Shown here: in pieces, positions 35,553-45,114 of the stretch
How the letters are laid out: every line of letters starts with the position of its first letter
Numbering within the stretch: position 1 is the first letter of the stretch
Assembly (NCBI RefSeq): GCF_000379685.1
Contig: NZ_KB903253.1
Span: forward strand, 1 to 64,000
Direction: 5' to 3'
Length of the DNA: 64,000 nt
From: Catelliglobosispora koreensis DSM 44566
GTDB lineage: Bacteria; Actinomycetota; Actinomycetes; Mycobacteriales; Micromonosporaceae
Made by a program: the position numbers and the translations under genes
Notes under the pieces: model-generated
The model's database searches: none
Told to the model about the DNA's origin: nothing
Seen by the model: only the letters and a program-made list of their open reading frames with translations

Positions 35553-38006
35553 GTGAAGCCGTCCCCTCGTGCCCTCCGCATCGCCCGCAAGACGGGCTTG
35601 TGGACCCTTGGCGTCCTGCTGGTGCTCGTTCTGGTCGCCGCTGGCGCCGGTGTCTGGGCTGTCCGTTCCTCGTTCCCGCAACATGACGGGACGCTGACCC
35701 TCAAGGGGCTGTCCGCTCCGGTGCAGGTTTACCGCGACCAATACGGTGTGCCCCAGATCTACGCCAAGACTGAGGCCGACCTGTTCCGGGCACAGGGTTA
35801 TGTACACGCTCAGGATCGCTTCTGGGAGATGGACTTCCGCCGTCACGTGACCGCCGGGCGGGTCTCCGAGCTGTTCGGGGAGAGCCAGGTCAAGACGGAC
35901 ACCTACCTGCGCACGATGGGCTGGCGCCGGGTTTCCGAGCAGGAATGGGCGCTGCTGGCTCCCGAGACGAAATCCGTCCTGGAGGCCTACGCCGAAGGCG
36001 TGAACGCCTGGCTCGCTGAGTTTCCAGAGGGCAACTCACTTGAGTACACCCTGCTGGGTTTGCAGAACTCCGATTACAAAATCGAGCCTTGGCACCCGAT
36101 CGACAGCCTCGCCTGGCTCAAAGCCATGGCCTGGGATCTGCGCGGCAATATGGAAGACGAGATCCGCCGCGCGTCCTTGCTCGCGCACGGGCTGAACAAG
36201 ACTCAGGTCGACGAGCTTTACCCGGCGTACCCGTTCGACCGCAACGTGCCGATCGTTCCCGGCACGGGCGCTCCCGCGGCGGCGACTCCTGCCAGCGACT
36301 TCGTGCCCGGCACGTTCCAAAGTGGGCTAGCTGGGCTGGAGGCGGATCTCGCGAGCCTGCCCGGCCTGATGGGCAACAGCGATGGCGAGGGCATCGGCTC
36401 CAACTCGTGGGTCATCGGCGGAAAGCTCACGAGCACCGGCAAACCGATCCTCGCCAACGATCCTCATTTGAGCCCGAGCCAGCCTGGCATCTGGTACCAG
36501 ATAGGCCTGCACTGCGAATGCGGCCTGAACACGGCCGGCTTCTCGTTCTCCGGCGTGCCCGGTGTCGTGATTGGACACAACGCCCGCATCGCGTGGGGCT
36601 TCACCAACCTTGGCCCCGACGTGATCGACATGTATGTCGAAAACCTTGCCACGGCGGAAATCACCCAGCGCACGGAGACCATCAAAGTCGCCGGCGGGCC
36701 AGACGTGACGATCACGGTGCGGTCCACCAAGCACGGTCCGCTGCTGTCTGACGCGAGCGAGGAACTCAAGAAACTGGGCGGGGACAAAGGCATCGCGATG
36801 CGCTGGACCGCCTTGGACCCCGGCCGGACCGCCGACGCGATCCTCGTGCTCAATAAGGCGAGCAACTGGCAGGACTTCCGCAAGGCGGCCGCACTGTTCG
36901 AGGTTCCGGCGCAGAACCTCATCTACGCCGATGTCGACGGCAACATCGGCTACCAGTCGCCGGGCAAGATTCCGGTGCGCGGCAAGGGAGATGGCCGCTA
37001 CTTCGCTGACGGTTCCGACCCGGAGCAGGACTGGAAGGGCTACATCCCGTTCGAGGAGCTGCCGAGCGTTTACAACCCGGAGCAGGGCTACCTCGTCACC
37101 GCCAACCAGGCCGTCATCGGCCCGCAGTATCCGCACCACCTCACCGATGACTGGAGCTACGGCTACCGCAGCCAGCGGATCAACGATCTGATCACGTCAA
37201 CGCGGGGCCAGATCACGGTCGACGATGTCGAGCTGCAGCAGTTCGACAACCGTAACGGCTTCGCGCCGGTGCTCGTGCCGGAGTTGTTGAAGGTCAAGCG
37301 GCCGCCACTGGCCAAGGTGGAGAAAGATGCCGACAGTCTGCTGAAGGACTGGCGGTTCCAGCAGCCAGCCAACTCGGCTCCGGCGGCTTACTACAACGCG
37401 ATCTGGCGGCACCTGCTGTTGCTGACGTTTGACGAGCTGGGTGACAGTTACCGGCCCGACGGTGGTGACCGCTGGTTCGAGGTCGTACGCGGCCTGCTCA
37501 CCAAGCCTGATTCTCCTTGGTGGGACAGCAAATCCACGCCTGAGGTGGAAAAGCGTGACGACATGCTCGCCCGCGCGATGGCTGAAGCCGTCAAGGAACT
37601 CGCTGACGCCCAGGGCGAGTCGGCCCGCGATTGGGAGTGGGGCAAGATGCACACGCTCACCCCGACGCACGCGACGTTTGGCGAGTCCGGCATCGCCCCG
37701 ATCGAGTGGCTGTTCAACGGCTCCCCCGTAGAGACCGCTGGCGGCGACGCCATCGTCAACGCGACCGGCTGGAGTGCGGGCAAGGGCTATGAGGTCGATG
37801 CCGTCCCGAGCATGCGAATGATCGTGGATCTGTCCAACTTGGACGCTTCGCGCTGGATTCAGCTGACGGGCAACTCCGGTCACCCGTTCCACGAGAACTA
37901 TGACGACCAGTTGGAGCTGTGGCGGACCGGGAAGACGATCAGCTTCCGCTTCGACCGCAAGTCGATCGAAGCGGAAGCCACGGCCACGCTGACGTTTACT
38001 CCGTAG
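35553..38006 (+). CDS. Penicillin acylase family N-terminal-nucleophile hydrolase
   Basis: An 817-residue amidohydrolase. Residues about 15-37 are an N-terminal membrane anchor or uncleaved signal, so the enzyme faces outward. The proenzyme should cut itself before Ser283 (GSNSWVIGG), giving an alpha chain and a beta chain with Ser283 as nucleophile. NDPHLSPSQPGIWYQIGLH and a late Asn region support this. Family members hydrolyse beta-lactams, acyl-homoserine lactones or cyclic lipopeptides; the substrate here is unknown. A GTG start. The 3' end overlaps the alpha/beta hydrolase by 11 bases. It lies 27 bases after the channel gene. Confidence 0.9.
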   Translation: MKPSPRALRIARKTGLWTLGVLLVLVLVAAGAGVWAVRSSFPQHDGTLTLKGLSAPVQVYRDQYGVPQIYAKTEADLFRAQGYVHAQDRFWEMDFRRHVTAGRVSELFGESQVKTDTYLRTMGWRRVSEQEWALLAPETKSVLEAYAEGVNAWLAEFPEGNSLEYTLLGLQNSDYKIEPWHPIDSLAWLKAMAWDLRGNMEDEIRRASLLAHGLNKTQVDELYPAYPFDRNVPIVPGTGAPAAATPASDFVPGTFQSGLAGLEADLASLPGLMGNSDGEGIGSNSWVIGGKLTSTGKPILANDPHLSPSQPGIWYQIGLHCECGLNTAGFSFSGVPGVVIGHNARIAWGFTNLGPDVIDMYVENLATAEITQRTETIKVAGGPDVTITVRSTKHGPLLSDASEELKKLGGDKGIAMRWTALDPGRTADAILVLNKASNWQDFRKAAALFEVPAQNLIYADVDGNIGYQSPGKIPVRGKGDGRYFADGSDPEQDWKGYIPFEELPSVYNPEQGYLVTANQAVIGPQYPHHLTDDWSYGYRSQRINDLITSTRGQITVDDVELQQFDNRNGFAPVLVPELLKVKRPPLAKVEKDADSLLKDWRFQQPANSAPAAYYNAIWRHLLLLTFDELGDSYRPDGGDRWFEVVRGLLTKPDSPWWDSKSTPEVEKRDDMLARAMAEAVKELADAQGESARDWEWGKMHTLTPTHATFGESGIAPIEWLFNGSPVETAGGDAIVNATGWSAGKGYEVDAVPSMRMIVDLSNLDASRWIQLTGNSGHPFHENYDDQLELWRTGKTISFRFDRKSIEAEATATLTFTP

Positions 38007-38790
38007 CGCCCAGGAAATTCAGCGTCACGGCGGCGAACAACGGAGAGTCGCCCAGGTTGTAGTGGGTCAGCCCGGGGAGGATCGCTAGCGCGTGCCCTCC
38101 CTTGGGCCGGCCTTCGCCCGTCCAGCCACCGTCGCGCAGGCCGCCGTCGAGGAGCTTGAAGGTTTCGATGTAGTGGCTCGGCGGTGCCATGTCGGCGTCG
38201 GCGGCCACGATCATGGTCGGTACGCGCAGTCCGCGCACGTCTTCGGTGAAGTCGAAATCCTGCTGCAGGACCTCGCCGATCTTGTCGAGCAGCTGCGGGA
38301 AGTATTCGGGGTGCGGGGCGACGCGCTGGTACAGCTCATACATCGGCGTGTCCTTCATGAACGCGGCGGCCGCCGCGTTCACCTGACCCTGCTGCCCCAG
38401 CATTTCGGCGTAGATCGCGTCGCGGCGAATGTTCGCCGAGGCGACCACGGCCTTGCCCACCTTCTCCGGGAACTTGATGGCCGTCCACAGCGCGACCCCG
38501 CCGCCCATCGAGAACCCGACGACGTCGGGCTTGTCCAGGCCGAGGTGATCGATGAGGGCGCCGATGTCGTCAGCCATCAACCGCACGTCGAGCGGACGGT
38601 CGATGTCAGCGGTGCGCCCGTGTCCCTGCAGATCGACGAGAATCACCTGATGCGACGCGGCTAGCGCCGGCAGGACCGCACCGAACATTTCGCCGGAGGC
38701 CAGCCCACCGTGCAGCAGGATCAGCGGTTTTCCGGCACCGTGGGTTTCGTAGTACAGGTGAAGACCATTGACGTCGGCATAGTTACCCAT
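37996..38790 (-). CDS. Alpha/beta hydrolase
   Basis: A 264-residue alpha/beta-hydrolase-fold enzyme. The oxyanion-side motif is HGGLASGEMFG, the nucleophile Ser lies in GFSMGGG (about 94), an acid Asp is likely in VAADADM, and the catalytic His lies in GLTHYN near the C-terminus. No signal peptide is seen. The substrate is unknown (esterase, lactonase or similar). It is convergent with the penicillin acylase gene and its start is about 137 bases from the SIR2 gene, which is divergent. Confidence 0.9.
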   Translation of the reverse strand: MGNYADVNGLHLYYETHGAGKPLILLHGGLASGEMFGAVLPALAASHQVILVDLQGHGRTADIDRPLDVRLMADDIGALIDHLGLDKPDVVGFSMGGGVALWTAIKFPEKVGKAVVASANIRRDAIYAEMLGQQGQVNAAAAAFMKDTPMYELYQRVAPHPEYFPQLLDKIGEVLQQDFDFTEDVRGLRVPTMIVAADADMAPPSHYIETFKLLDGGLRDGGWTGEGRPKGGHALAILPGLTHYNLGDSPLFAAVTLNFLGATE

Positions 38791-38927
38791 GACGTGCTCC
38801 TAAGCGTCTGTTCTCATCTGACATCAGGTAAGACGGCCCGTGTCCGCGAAACTCATCGCATTGGCAACTTCTAAATTGAACCAACGGACGGTAATGATTC
38901 ATGCGCAAATCTGTATGGTGCTGATCC

Positions 38928-40571
38928 GTGAGCATCTTCCGGGAAGAGAACACCACGAATATCGAACGGCTCTGCGACGCGATCCGGATGCACCGCGTGG
39001 TCCCGTTCGTTGGCGCCGGACTCTCCCAGCCATACGGCCATCAGGGCTGGCCGCAGTTCCTTTCCGCGATGGGCCGTCAGAGCAGCATCCCGATGGAGAT
39101 CGAAACGCTCGTTTCCACCGGGGACTACAGCAAAGCCGCTGAATCCCTTCGGCACGACCTCGGGCGCCTGGTGTTTGAAGATCAGCTCGCGGTAGCTTTC
39201 GGGCCGAAGACCACGGTCGTTCCCGATGGCATCACAGCAGCCGACTTCCTGCCGGCGCTTTGCTATATCCCCCATCTACAGCGGTGTGCGCCGGTCGTGA
39301 CGACTAACTTCGACCGAGTCCTCAAGCGGGTGTTTGACGCCTCGGGCCAGCCCTTCGAGGCTGAGGTCTGGGGTGCGCGCGCCTACTCCTTCCAGCGTGC
39401 GCTGACCGACAACGAGCCCTTTCTGCTAAAGATCCACGGCGACGTGCTCGACCCGACCGACCGGGTGTTCACGCTGTCGGAGTACGAGGCGAAATACACC
39501 AACGGTGGCATCGCCGGCCTGCTGTCTTATCTGTTCAGCCATCGCAGTGTGCTGTTCTTAGGCTGTTCGCTGGAGCAAGACCGGGTGATGGAGATCCTGG
39601 AGCAGCAAAGCTCGGCGCCCTACAGCCACTTCGCTTTTCTGGAGCAGCCCGCGATCGCGGAAGAGTGGGCTGCGCGGCGGCGTTTTCTGTCCAATCACAA
39701 CATCCGGCCCATCTGGTATGACCGGGGCGAACACCATCAGATCAACGCACTGCTGGAGCACGCCATCTCCGCCACCACAACAGAACCGCACATGGCGGAG
39801 CTGATCCGTGCACGAATCACTGCTCAGCCGGGCAAGGGTGACCTAGCCGAGGCTGAAGCACTGGTGCATAGCCTGCATCTGCTTCGGGCGCAACGCATTC
39901 CGTACCCGCCAAAATCTGCCCTGGAACTCGCCTCAGCCCGGGTAGAGCTGGGAAGCAGGCTAATGAGCGCGGGTGACTTTAGTTCCGCGGTGCGAGAGCT
40001 CGAGCAGGCCGCGCTTGTCCTGCCACCGAGTGCGGTGCTACACCGCACGCTGGCGACCGCGCTTGTCGGCCGGGGCGAGTTTGACCGGGCGCTGCGCGAG
40101 ATCGCCGAGGCCGAGCGGCTGGGCGCCCCCGTAGCGGACATGATGATGCTGCGGGGGTTGACTTATCTAGCTCAGCAGGACTTCAAGCAAGTGCGTAGGC
40201 AGATCACGCTGGCAATGGAGCACGGCCTCGATCCGGGTCTGGGCTATGAGATGCGCTGCTGGGCCGCTGTTGGGCTGGCAGATTACGCCACAGCTCTGGA
40301 GGACGCGCGCAAGGCTGTGGCACTGAGTGAGGGCAGCTCGGTCGAGCGGCTCATCCCAGCTCTGGAGACGAAAGACTGGCGCGGAAGCCTTAAGCGCACT
40401 GGACTCTGGGCTTTCGTACACGCCAGCGGCGGGTTCGTGTCGATGGCCATCAAGATGGGCTGGCTCGCAAAGAACGCGCCAAAGATTCTCTTGGATGCCG
40501 CAGGGACAAAGCCGGTCATCGACAACCGCAAAGCCGATGTCATGGAGTCGATTGAGGGCGAGATTGTTTAG
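38928..40571 (+). CDS. SIR2-like NADase domain protein with C-terminal TPR repeats
   Basis: A 547-residue protein. Residues about 10-290 are a SIR2-like domain: PFVGAGLS (Gly29-Ala30-Gly31), VTTNFDRV with Asn127, and KIHGDV with His170 fit an intact NAD-cleaving site, while the usual zinc-binding Cys quartet of deacetylases is not apparent. Residues about 320-480 are helical with TPR-like repeats (ALATALVGRGEFDRALREIAEAE). SIR2 domains of this kind act in anti-phage systems (ThsA, DSR, SIR2-AGO) by depleting NAD+. No partner gene is adjacent. GTG start. The 5' flank is relatively A/T-rich. Antiphage function is an inference. Confidence 0.85.
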   Translation: MSIFREENTTNIERLCDAIRMHRVVPFVGAGLSQPYGHQGWPQFLSAMGRQSSIPMEIETLVSTGDYSKAAESLRHDLGRLVFEDQLAVAFGPKTTVVPDGITAADFLPALCYIPHLQRCAPVVTTNFDRVLKRVFDASGQPFEAEVWGARAYSFQRALTDNEPFLLKIHGDVLDPTDRVFTLSEYEAKYTNGGIAGLLSYLFSHRSVLFLGCSLEQDRVMEILEQQSSAPYSHFAFLEQPAIAEEWAARRRFLSNHNIRPIWYDRGEHHQINALLEHAISATTTEPHMAELIRARITAQPGKGDLAEAEALVHSLHLLRAQRIPYPPKSALELASARVELGSRLMSAGDFSSAVRELEQAALVLPPSAVLHRTLATALVGRGEFDRALREIAEAERLGAPVADMMMLRGLTYLAQQDFKQVRRQITLAMEHGLDPGLGYEMRCWAAVGLADYATALEDARKAVALSEGSSVERLIPALETKDWRGSLKRTGLWAFVHASGGFVSMAIKMGWLAKNAPKILLDAAGTKPVIDNRKADVMESIEGEIV

Positions 40572-41341
40572 GTGACCTTGATGGCGACGCAGGGGGCGCC
40601 AAGCGCGATGCCGGTGTCCGCGGCCATGGCCAGGCCGTCGGCGTAGATGATGGGGCCGTCCACTGTGGACGGGTTGACGCGGAAGGTCTCCGGAATGGTG
40701 GAGTGCCCGTGCACGAGACGGGTGCCGCCCAGCTGGCCGAGGAGTTTGCGGGCGTTTTCGGCGCCGCCGTTGCGGTCGAGGAAGTCAAACCGGTTGAAAA
40801 GCAGGCGCGCGTGGGTGCCAAAGGTGGATTCGTCATGCTCGCGCATGATGTCGCCCATCGTGGCGTTGATCTCGTCGATGGTGCCGCCGAATTCAAGGTA
40901 CGCGAGGGTGTCGGCGTGCAAGAGCAGGTGATCCTCGACGAGCGCGAGCGCGGGCAGACCCGCCAGCCAGGTAGCACGGTCGTCGTCCAACGCGGACAGA
41001 TCGTTTTCCTGGCCGCCGTTGAGGGCCCACACCTGGATGATGCTGCGCAGCTCGGTCACCGGTGACTCGGGCACGTATTTGCTGCCGTAGAGCAGCATGT
41101 CGTGGTTGCCCAGGACACAGCCGACCTGCCCGCCAGCTTCCTCAGCTTCGGTCTGCAGACGCCGCACGAGATCGATGACGCCGATGCCGTCAGGCCCGCG
41201 ATCGGTGAGGTCGCCGAGGAACCATAGCTTGTCTGTTCCGCCAGCCCAGTGGCCCTCGTCGTCGGTCAGCCCGGCCGAGCGCAGCGCGGTGGTGGCCTGG
41301 GTTAGAAACCCATGCAGATCCCCCACGACATAGAGCGCCAC
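40568..41341 (-). CDS. Metallophosphoesterase
   Basis: A 257-residue calcineurin-like phosphoesterase. The metal-binding motifs are in order: GDLHG (7-11), GDLTDRGPD (about 43-51), GNHD (about 79-82) and a late HGHST. This is the PP2A/ApaH-like group, acting on phosphoproteins or nucleotide phosphates such as Ap4A. No signal peptide. It overlaps the SIR2 gene by four bases tail to tail and lies seven bases downstream of glnE on the same strand. Confidence 0.92.
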   Translation of the reverse strand: MALYVVGDLHGFLTQATTALRSAGLTDDEGHWAGGTDKLWFLGDLTDRGPDGIGVIDLVRRLQTEAEEAGGQVGCVLGNHDMLLYGSKYVPESPVTELRSIIQVWALNGGQENDLSALDDDRATWLAGLPALALVEDHLLLHADTLAYLEFGGTIDEINATMGDIMREHDESTFGTHARLLFNRFDFLDRNGGAENARKLLGQLGGTRLVHGHSTIPETFRVNPSTVDGPIIYADGLAMAADTGIALGAPCVAIKVT

Positions 41342-41348
41342 TCGATCA

Positions 41349-44123
41349 CTATAACGAGCCTAGGAAGAGGCGCTCGACCACCTTCCGGGCCCGCCTTGTC
41401 ACCTTGAGATATTCGTCCAGGAACTCCCCCGGCTCGGTCCCTGGAGACAGGAGCCGGGCCACCCCGGCGAGTTCCTTGCCGTGCCGCGGAAGCTGATCGG
41501 CGGCACGTCCACGGATCAGGGTGATCGCGTTGCGAATCTCGGAAGCCAGCGTCCACGCCGCCGCCAAAACCGTGGCATCTTCGGCCGACACGAGTCCCGC
41601 TTCGGTCGCGGCCGACAGGGCTGCCAGGGTCTGGGTCGTACGCAGCCCGGCATGGGCGTGCCCGTGCTGCAGTTGCCACAGCTGGACCGTCCACTCCACG
41701 TCGGCGATGCCGCCCCGGCCAAGTTTGGTGTGCGTCAGCGGATCGGCTCCGCGTGGCAAGCGCTCGGTTTCGACCCGTGCCTTGATCCGCCGGATCTCGG
41801 TCACCTGCTCACGGGTGAGGCCGTCGCGTGGGTAGCGAATCTTGTCGATGAACGCGACGAACTCCCCGGCCAGCGAAGCATCCCCAGCGACCGGACGGGC
41901 CCGCAACAGGGCCTGCGCCTCCCACACATGAGACCAGGTCGTGTAGTAGCGCTTGTAGGCCGACAGACTGCGCACGAGTGGCCCCTGACGGCCCTCAGGC
42001 CGCAAGTCCGCGTCCACGCCCAGCGGCGGATCGGGGGCGGGCCGGGCGAGCAACGTGCGCAGGGTCTCAGCGACCGCGAGCGCGGCCGCGTCAGTACCCC
42101 CGTCAAAAACAAAGAGAACATCGGCGTCGGAGGGGTAACTCATCTCGGCACCACCCAGCCGGCCCATGCCTATGATCGCGAAGCGCATGTCCTCGGGCGG
42201 AGCGGCGACGGACAGGGCAGCGGCCAGCGTCGCATCGGTGACGTCAGACAGCGCCGGGCCAACAGCCGAAACGTCATGCAGCCCAAGCACATCCGCCGAC
42301 CCGATGCGGAACAGCTCCCGCCGCCGCAACGCGCGCACCGCGAACACCGCTTCTTCCGGCGACGTATGCCGGGCAGCGGCGTCCATAAACGACAGTGGCT
42401 TGCGTGGCACCAGGTCAGCGTCGGAAGCCAAGAGCCGCAACGCTTCCGGGTCCCGTGAGAGCAAGTCGGTCAGGTACCGCCCGCTGTCGAGCACCCGGGC
42501 CAGCCGCAACGCCACAGGCCCTTCGTCACGCAGCAACCGCAAGTACCACGGGGTCGAACCCAGAGCGTCAGACACCTGCCGGTACGCCAAAAGCCCCGCG
42601 TCCGGATCCGGAGAGTCGGCGAACTCGGCCAGCAAGACGGGCAGCAACGTGCGCTGAATCGCCGCCGTGCGCGAAACGCCAGCGCTCAGCGCGGAGATGT
42701 GCCGCAGCGCCCCCGCCGGATCGGCGAAACCCAGCAACTCCAAGCGTTTGCGTGCCGCGTCCGGCTTGAGCGATAGCCCGTCAGCGGGAACGCGCGCGAC
42801 AGCGGCCAGCAGCGGACGGTAGAGCAGTTTCGCGTGCAGTCGCCTCACCTCGGCGGCGTGCGCGACCCACGCTGAGCGGAACGCTTCCACGGTGTAGCCC
42901 AGCGCACGCGCCAGCCAGCGCACGGCTTCGGCGGCCGCGGGCACCGTGTGCGTACGCCGCAATCGCTGTAGCTGCAACGCATGCTCGACCCGGCGCAGGA
43001 AACGGTAGGCCTCATCCAGTGCGTGACCGTCGGCCCGCCCGACGTAGCCACCGTCCACAAGCGACCGCAGCGCGGTCAGGGTGTTAGCCGAGCGAATCGT
43101 CTCGTCGGCCCGGCCGTGCACGAGTTGCAGGAGCTGCACGGCGAATTCGATGTCGCGCAGCCCGCCCGGGCCACGCTTGATCTCGCGGTCAGCCTCGCCC
43201 GGCGGGATCTGCTCGATGATGCGGCGGCGCATCTTGCGCACGTCGTCGACAGCTTCGGGCCGCTCGGCCGCGCGCCAAATCAGCGGTTGCAGCCCGGCTA
43301 GCCAGGCCTTGCCCAGTCCCGCGTCCCCTGCGACAGGCCGCGCCTTGAGGAGGGCCTGAAACTCCCACGTACGCGCCCAGCGCTGGTAGTAGACCTGATG
43401 GCTGGCGAGCGTGCGCACGAGTGGGCCCTGCGAGCCTTCGGGCCGCAGGTTGGCGTCGACCTGCCAGGCGACCTGCCCACAGATCTCCATGAGTGCCGCG
43501 GCGACGGTCGTCGCTGGCCCCAGATCCTCATCCTCGGCCGCGACGAAGACAACGTCCACATCGGACACATAGTTCAGCTCGCCACCACCGCACTTGCCCA
43601 TCGCGATCACGGCCAGCCGGGGTTTGACGTCGACCCGTTGCAGGGCAATGCGGTAAGCCGCGCGCAACGTCGCGTCGGCCAGGGCGGTGATCTCCGTCAT
43701 CGCCCACTCGACTCCAGCGTGATCCCCGAGATCGAGCGCGGCGATCCGCAACAGCCCACGCTGATAGGCGGCTTTAAGCTGCGGCACCGTCGATAGTCCA
43801 CTGTGGACCTCGTACCGGGGCGGAATGTTGTGGCGCAGGGCTTTCCAGTGATCGCCGAGTGCCGCTGACGCGCCCAGGACCGTGACGAGCCGGATGCGCA
43901 GATCCTCGTCCGTGAGCACGGCGTCGAGCACAGCCGCGTCCCGCTCGAACAACCACTCCAGTTGCCTGAGCGCCAAGTCAGGGTCAGCGGCCCGGCCGAT
44001 CTGCTCCAGCACGAGCGCGGCCTCTTCATCGACCGGCCGCTGGTGCTCGGCGTCCCACAGCTTCAGCTCAGGGGGACATGGAACGGTCAGCCCATAGCGC
44101 GCCAGCCGTCCGATCCCACCCAC
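41349..44123 (-). CDS. glnE: Glutamine synthetase adenylyltransferase/deadenylylase GlnE
   Basis: A 924-residue bifunctional enzyme that adds AMP to, and removes it from, Tyr406 of glutamine synthetase according to nitrogen status. Two nucleotidyltransferase domains are visible: the N-terminal one has GKCGGGELNYVSDVDVVF and the C-terminal one GMGRLGGAEMSYPSDADVLF, each followed by a helical domain. It is slightly shorter than the roughly 990-residue mycobacterial enzyme. The GTG at 44123 was used. It lies downstream of glnA with the accessory channel, acylase and SIR2 genes in between. Confidence 0.95.
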   Translation of the reverse strand: MGGIGRLARYGLTVPCPPELKLWDAEHQRPVDEEAALVLEQIGRAADPDLALRQLEWLFERDAAVLDAVLTDEDLRIRLVTVLGASAALGDHWKALRHNIPPRYEVHSGLSTVPQLKAAYQRGLLRIAALDLGDHAGVEWAMTEITALADATLRAAYRIALQRVDVKPRLAVIAMGKCGGGELNYVSDVDVVFVAAEDEDLGPATTVAAALMEICGQVAWQVDANLRPEGSQGPLVRTLASHQVYYQRWARTWEFQALLKARPVAGDAGLGKAWLAGLQPLIWRAAERPEAVDDVRKMRRRIIEQIPPGEADREIKRGPGGLRDIEFAVQLLQLVHGRADETIRSANTLTALRSLVDGGYVGRADGHALDEAYRFLRRVEHALQLQRLRRTHTVPAAAEAVRWLARALGYTVEAFRSAWVAHAAEVRRLHAKLLYRPLLAAVARVPADGLSLKPDAARKRLELLGFADPAGALRHISALSAGVSRTAAIQRTLLPVLLAEFADSPDPDAGLLAYRQVSDALGSTPWYLRLLRDEGPVALRLARVLDSGRYLTDLLSRDPEALRLLASDADLVPRKPLSFMDAAARHTSPEEAVFAVRALRRRELFRIGSADVLGLHDVSAVGPALSDVTDATLAAALSVAAPPEDMRFAIIGMGRLGGAEMSYPSDADVLFVFDGGTDAAALAVAETLRTLLARPAPDPPLGVDADLRPEGRQGPLVRSLSAYKRYYTTWSHVWEAQALLRARPVAGDASLAGEFVAFIDKIRYPRDGLTREQVTEIRRIKARVETERLPRGADPLTHTKLGRGGIADVEWTVQLWQLQHGHAHAGLRTTQTLAALSAATEAGLVSAEDATVLAAAWTLASEIRNAITLIRGRAADQLPRHGKELAGVARLLSPGTEPGEFLDEYLKVTRRARKVVERLFLGSL

Positions 44124-44128
44124 GCCGT

Positions 44129-44386
44129 CTAGCCTAGGGGGTCATCGCGCCGTACGTTCTTTTCGACCTCGGCCGCGGCGACGTTAAGCAGCTCGTGCGC
44201 GAGACTCGACAAGGCGCGCGCGCCGGCGATTTCTTCGCCGATCTCGGCGACCGGTCGGTCCGCTGGGTCGCGTTTGGCCTGGCCCAGGCCGCGAACTTCC
44301 CGGCCGTCCGGGATGCGCAGGATCGCGATCGCCTCAGTGTGCTCGGTGTCCTCCGCGAAGGCGAGCTCTACCGTCCAAGTACCCAT
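44129..44386 (-). CDS. DUF1876 (dsRBD-like) small protein
   Basis: An 85-residue protein starting MGTWTVELAFAEDTEHTEA, with RDPADRPVAEIGEEIAGARALSSLAHELL matching the DUF1876 family of actinobacteria, which is annotated with a double-stranded-RNA-binding-domain-like fold. No function is established. It lies five bases upstream of glnE and five bases after the amidotransferase, on the same strand, so the three are probably co-transcribed. Confidence 0.85.
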   Translation of the reverse strand: MGTWTVELAFAEDTEHTEAIAILRIPDGREVRGLGQAKRDPADRPVAEIGEEIAGARALSSLAHELLNVAAAEVEKNVRRDDPLG

Positions 44387-44390
44387 ATTT

Positions 44391-45104
44391 CTACAATAGG
44401 GGTAAATTCTCCCTCGTTGGCGATTCGCTCAGCTGGCCGAGCGCCAGCTGAGCGAACCGGTGCGCGAACGGCCGCCACACCTCTTCCATGTCCTCCTGGA
44501 TCGCGTCCACCCCTTCGATCAGGGCTTCCGTGCCGGTCCAGCCCGCGAACATCTTGGTATCGGTCTCCAGGTGAAACTGCGTGCCCCACGCCCGGTCCCC
44601 GATCCGGAACGCCTGCACCGGATAGCGCGGCGAAGCCGCCATCAGCACGGCACCGGCAGGCAGTTGAGTGATCTCGTCGTAGTGGTACTGCACCACGTCA
44701 GGCGCGAACGGCAGCGGCCCAAAGAGCGGATCGTTTCCGGCCGCGTCCCGCTTGGCTACGAGCTTCGCGCCAATTTCCAAACCCGCCTCAGACCGCTCAA
44801 CCCGGCCGCCGTGCGCCTGCGCCAGCAACTGCCCGCCAAGACAAATACCCAGCGTTGGTACTCGGTGCCGCACGCCTTTGCGCATCAGTGATTCAAGCCG
44901 GGGAAACCACGGGGTGTCGTCAAAGGCCGACTGCTCGCCGCCCAGCACGACAAACGCCACGTAGCCGTCAAGGTCCTCAGGCAGCTCCTCACCGAGATGC
45001 GGCCGTTTGATGTCGAGCTGGAGCCCAGCCTCGACCAGCCACGGGCCCAGGCGGCCCACATCGTCGGTCGGATCGTTTTCCACCACGAGCACTACGTTTG
45101 TCAC
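44391..45104 (-). CDS. Class I glutamine amidotransferase
   Basis: A 237-residue class I glutamine amidotransferase. The triad is complete: Cys88 in GICLGGQ, His178 and Glu180 in TQFHLE. It looks like the stand-alone GMP-synthase-like proteins that hydrolyse glutamine or gamma-glutamyl compounds. No synthase partner domain is attached. Its place beside glnE suggests a link to glutamine metabolism. It is four bases upstream of the DUF1876 gene. Confidence 0.92.
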   Translation of the reverse strand: MTNVVLVVENDPTDDVGRLGPWLVEAGLQLDIKRPHLGEELPEDLDGYVAFVVLGGEQSAFDDTPWFPRLESLMRKGVRHRVPTLGICLGGQLLAQAHGGRVERSEAGLEIGAKLVAKRDAAGNDPLFGPLPFAPDVVQYHYDEITQLPAGAVLMAASPRYPVQAFRIGDRAWGTQFHLETDTKMFAGWTGTEALIEGVDAIQEDMEEVWRPFAHRFAQLALGQLSESPTRENLPLL

Positions 45105-45114
45105 GCGCGCAATT

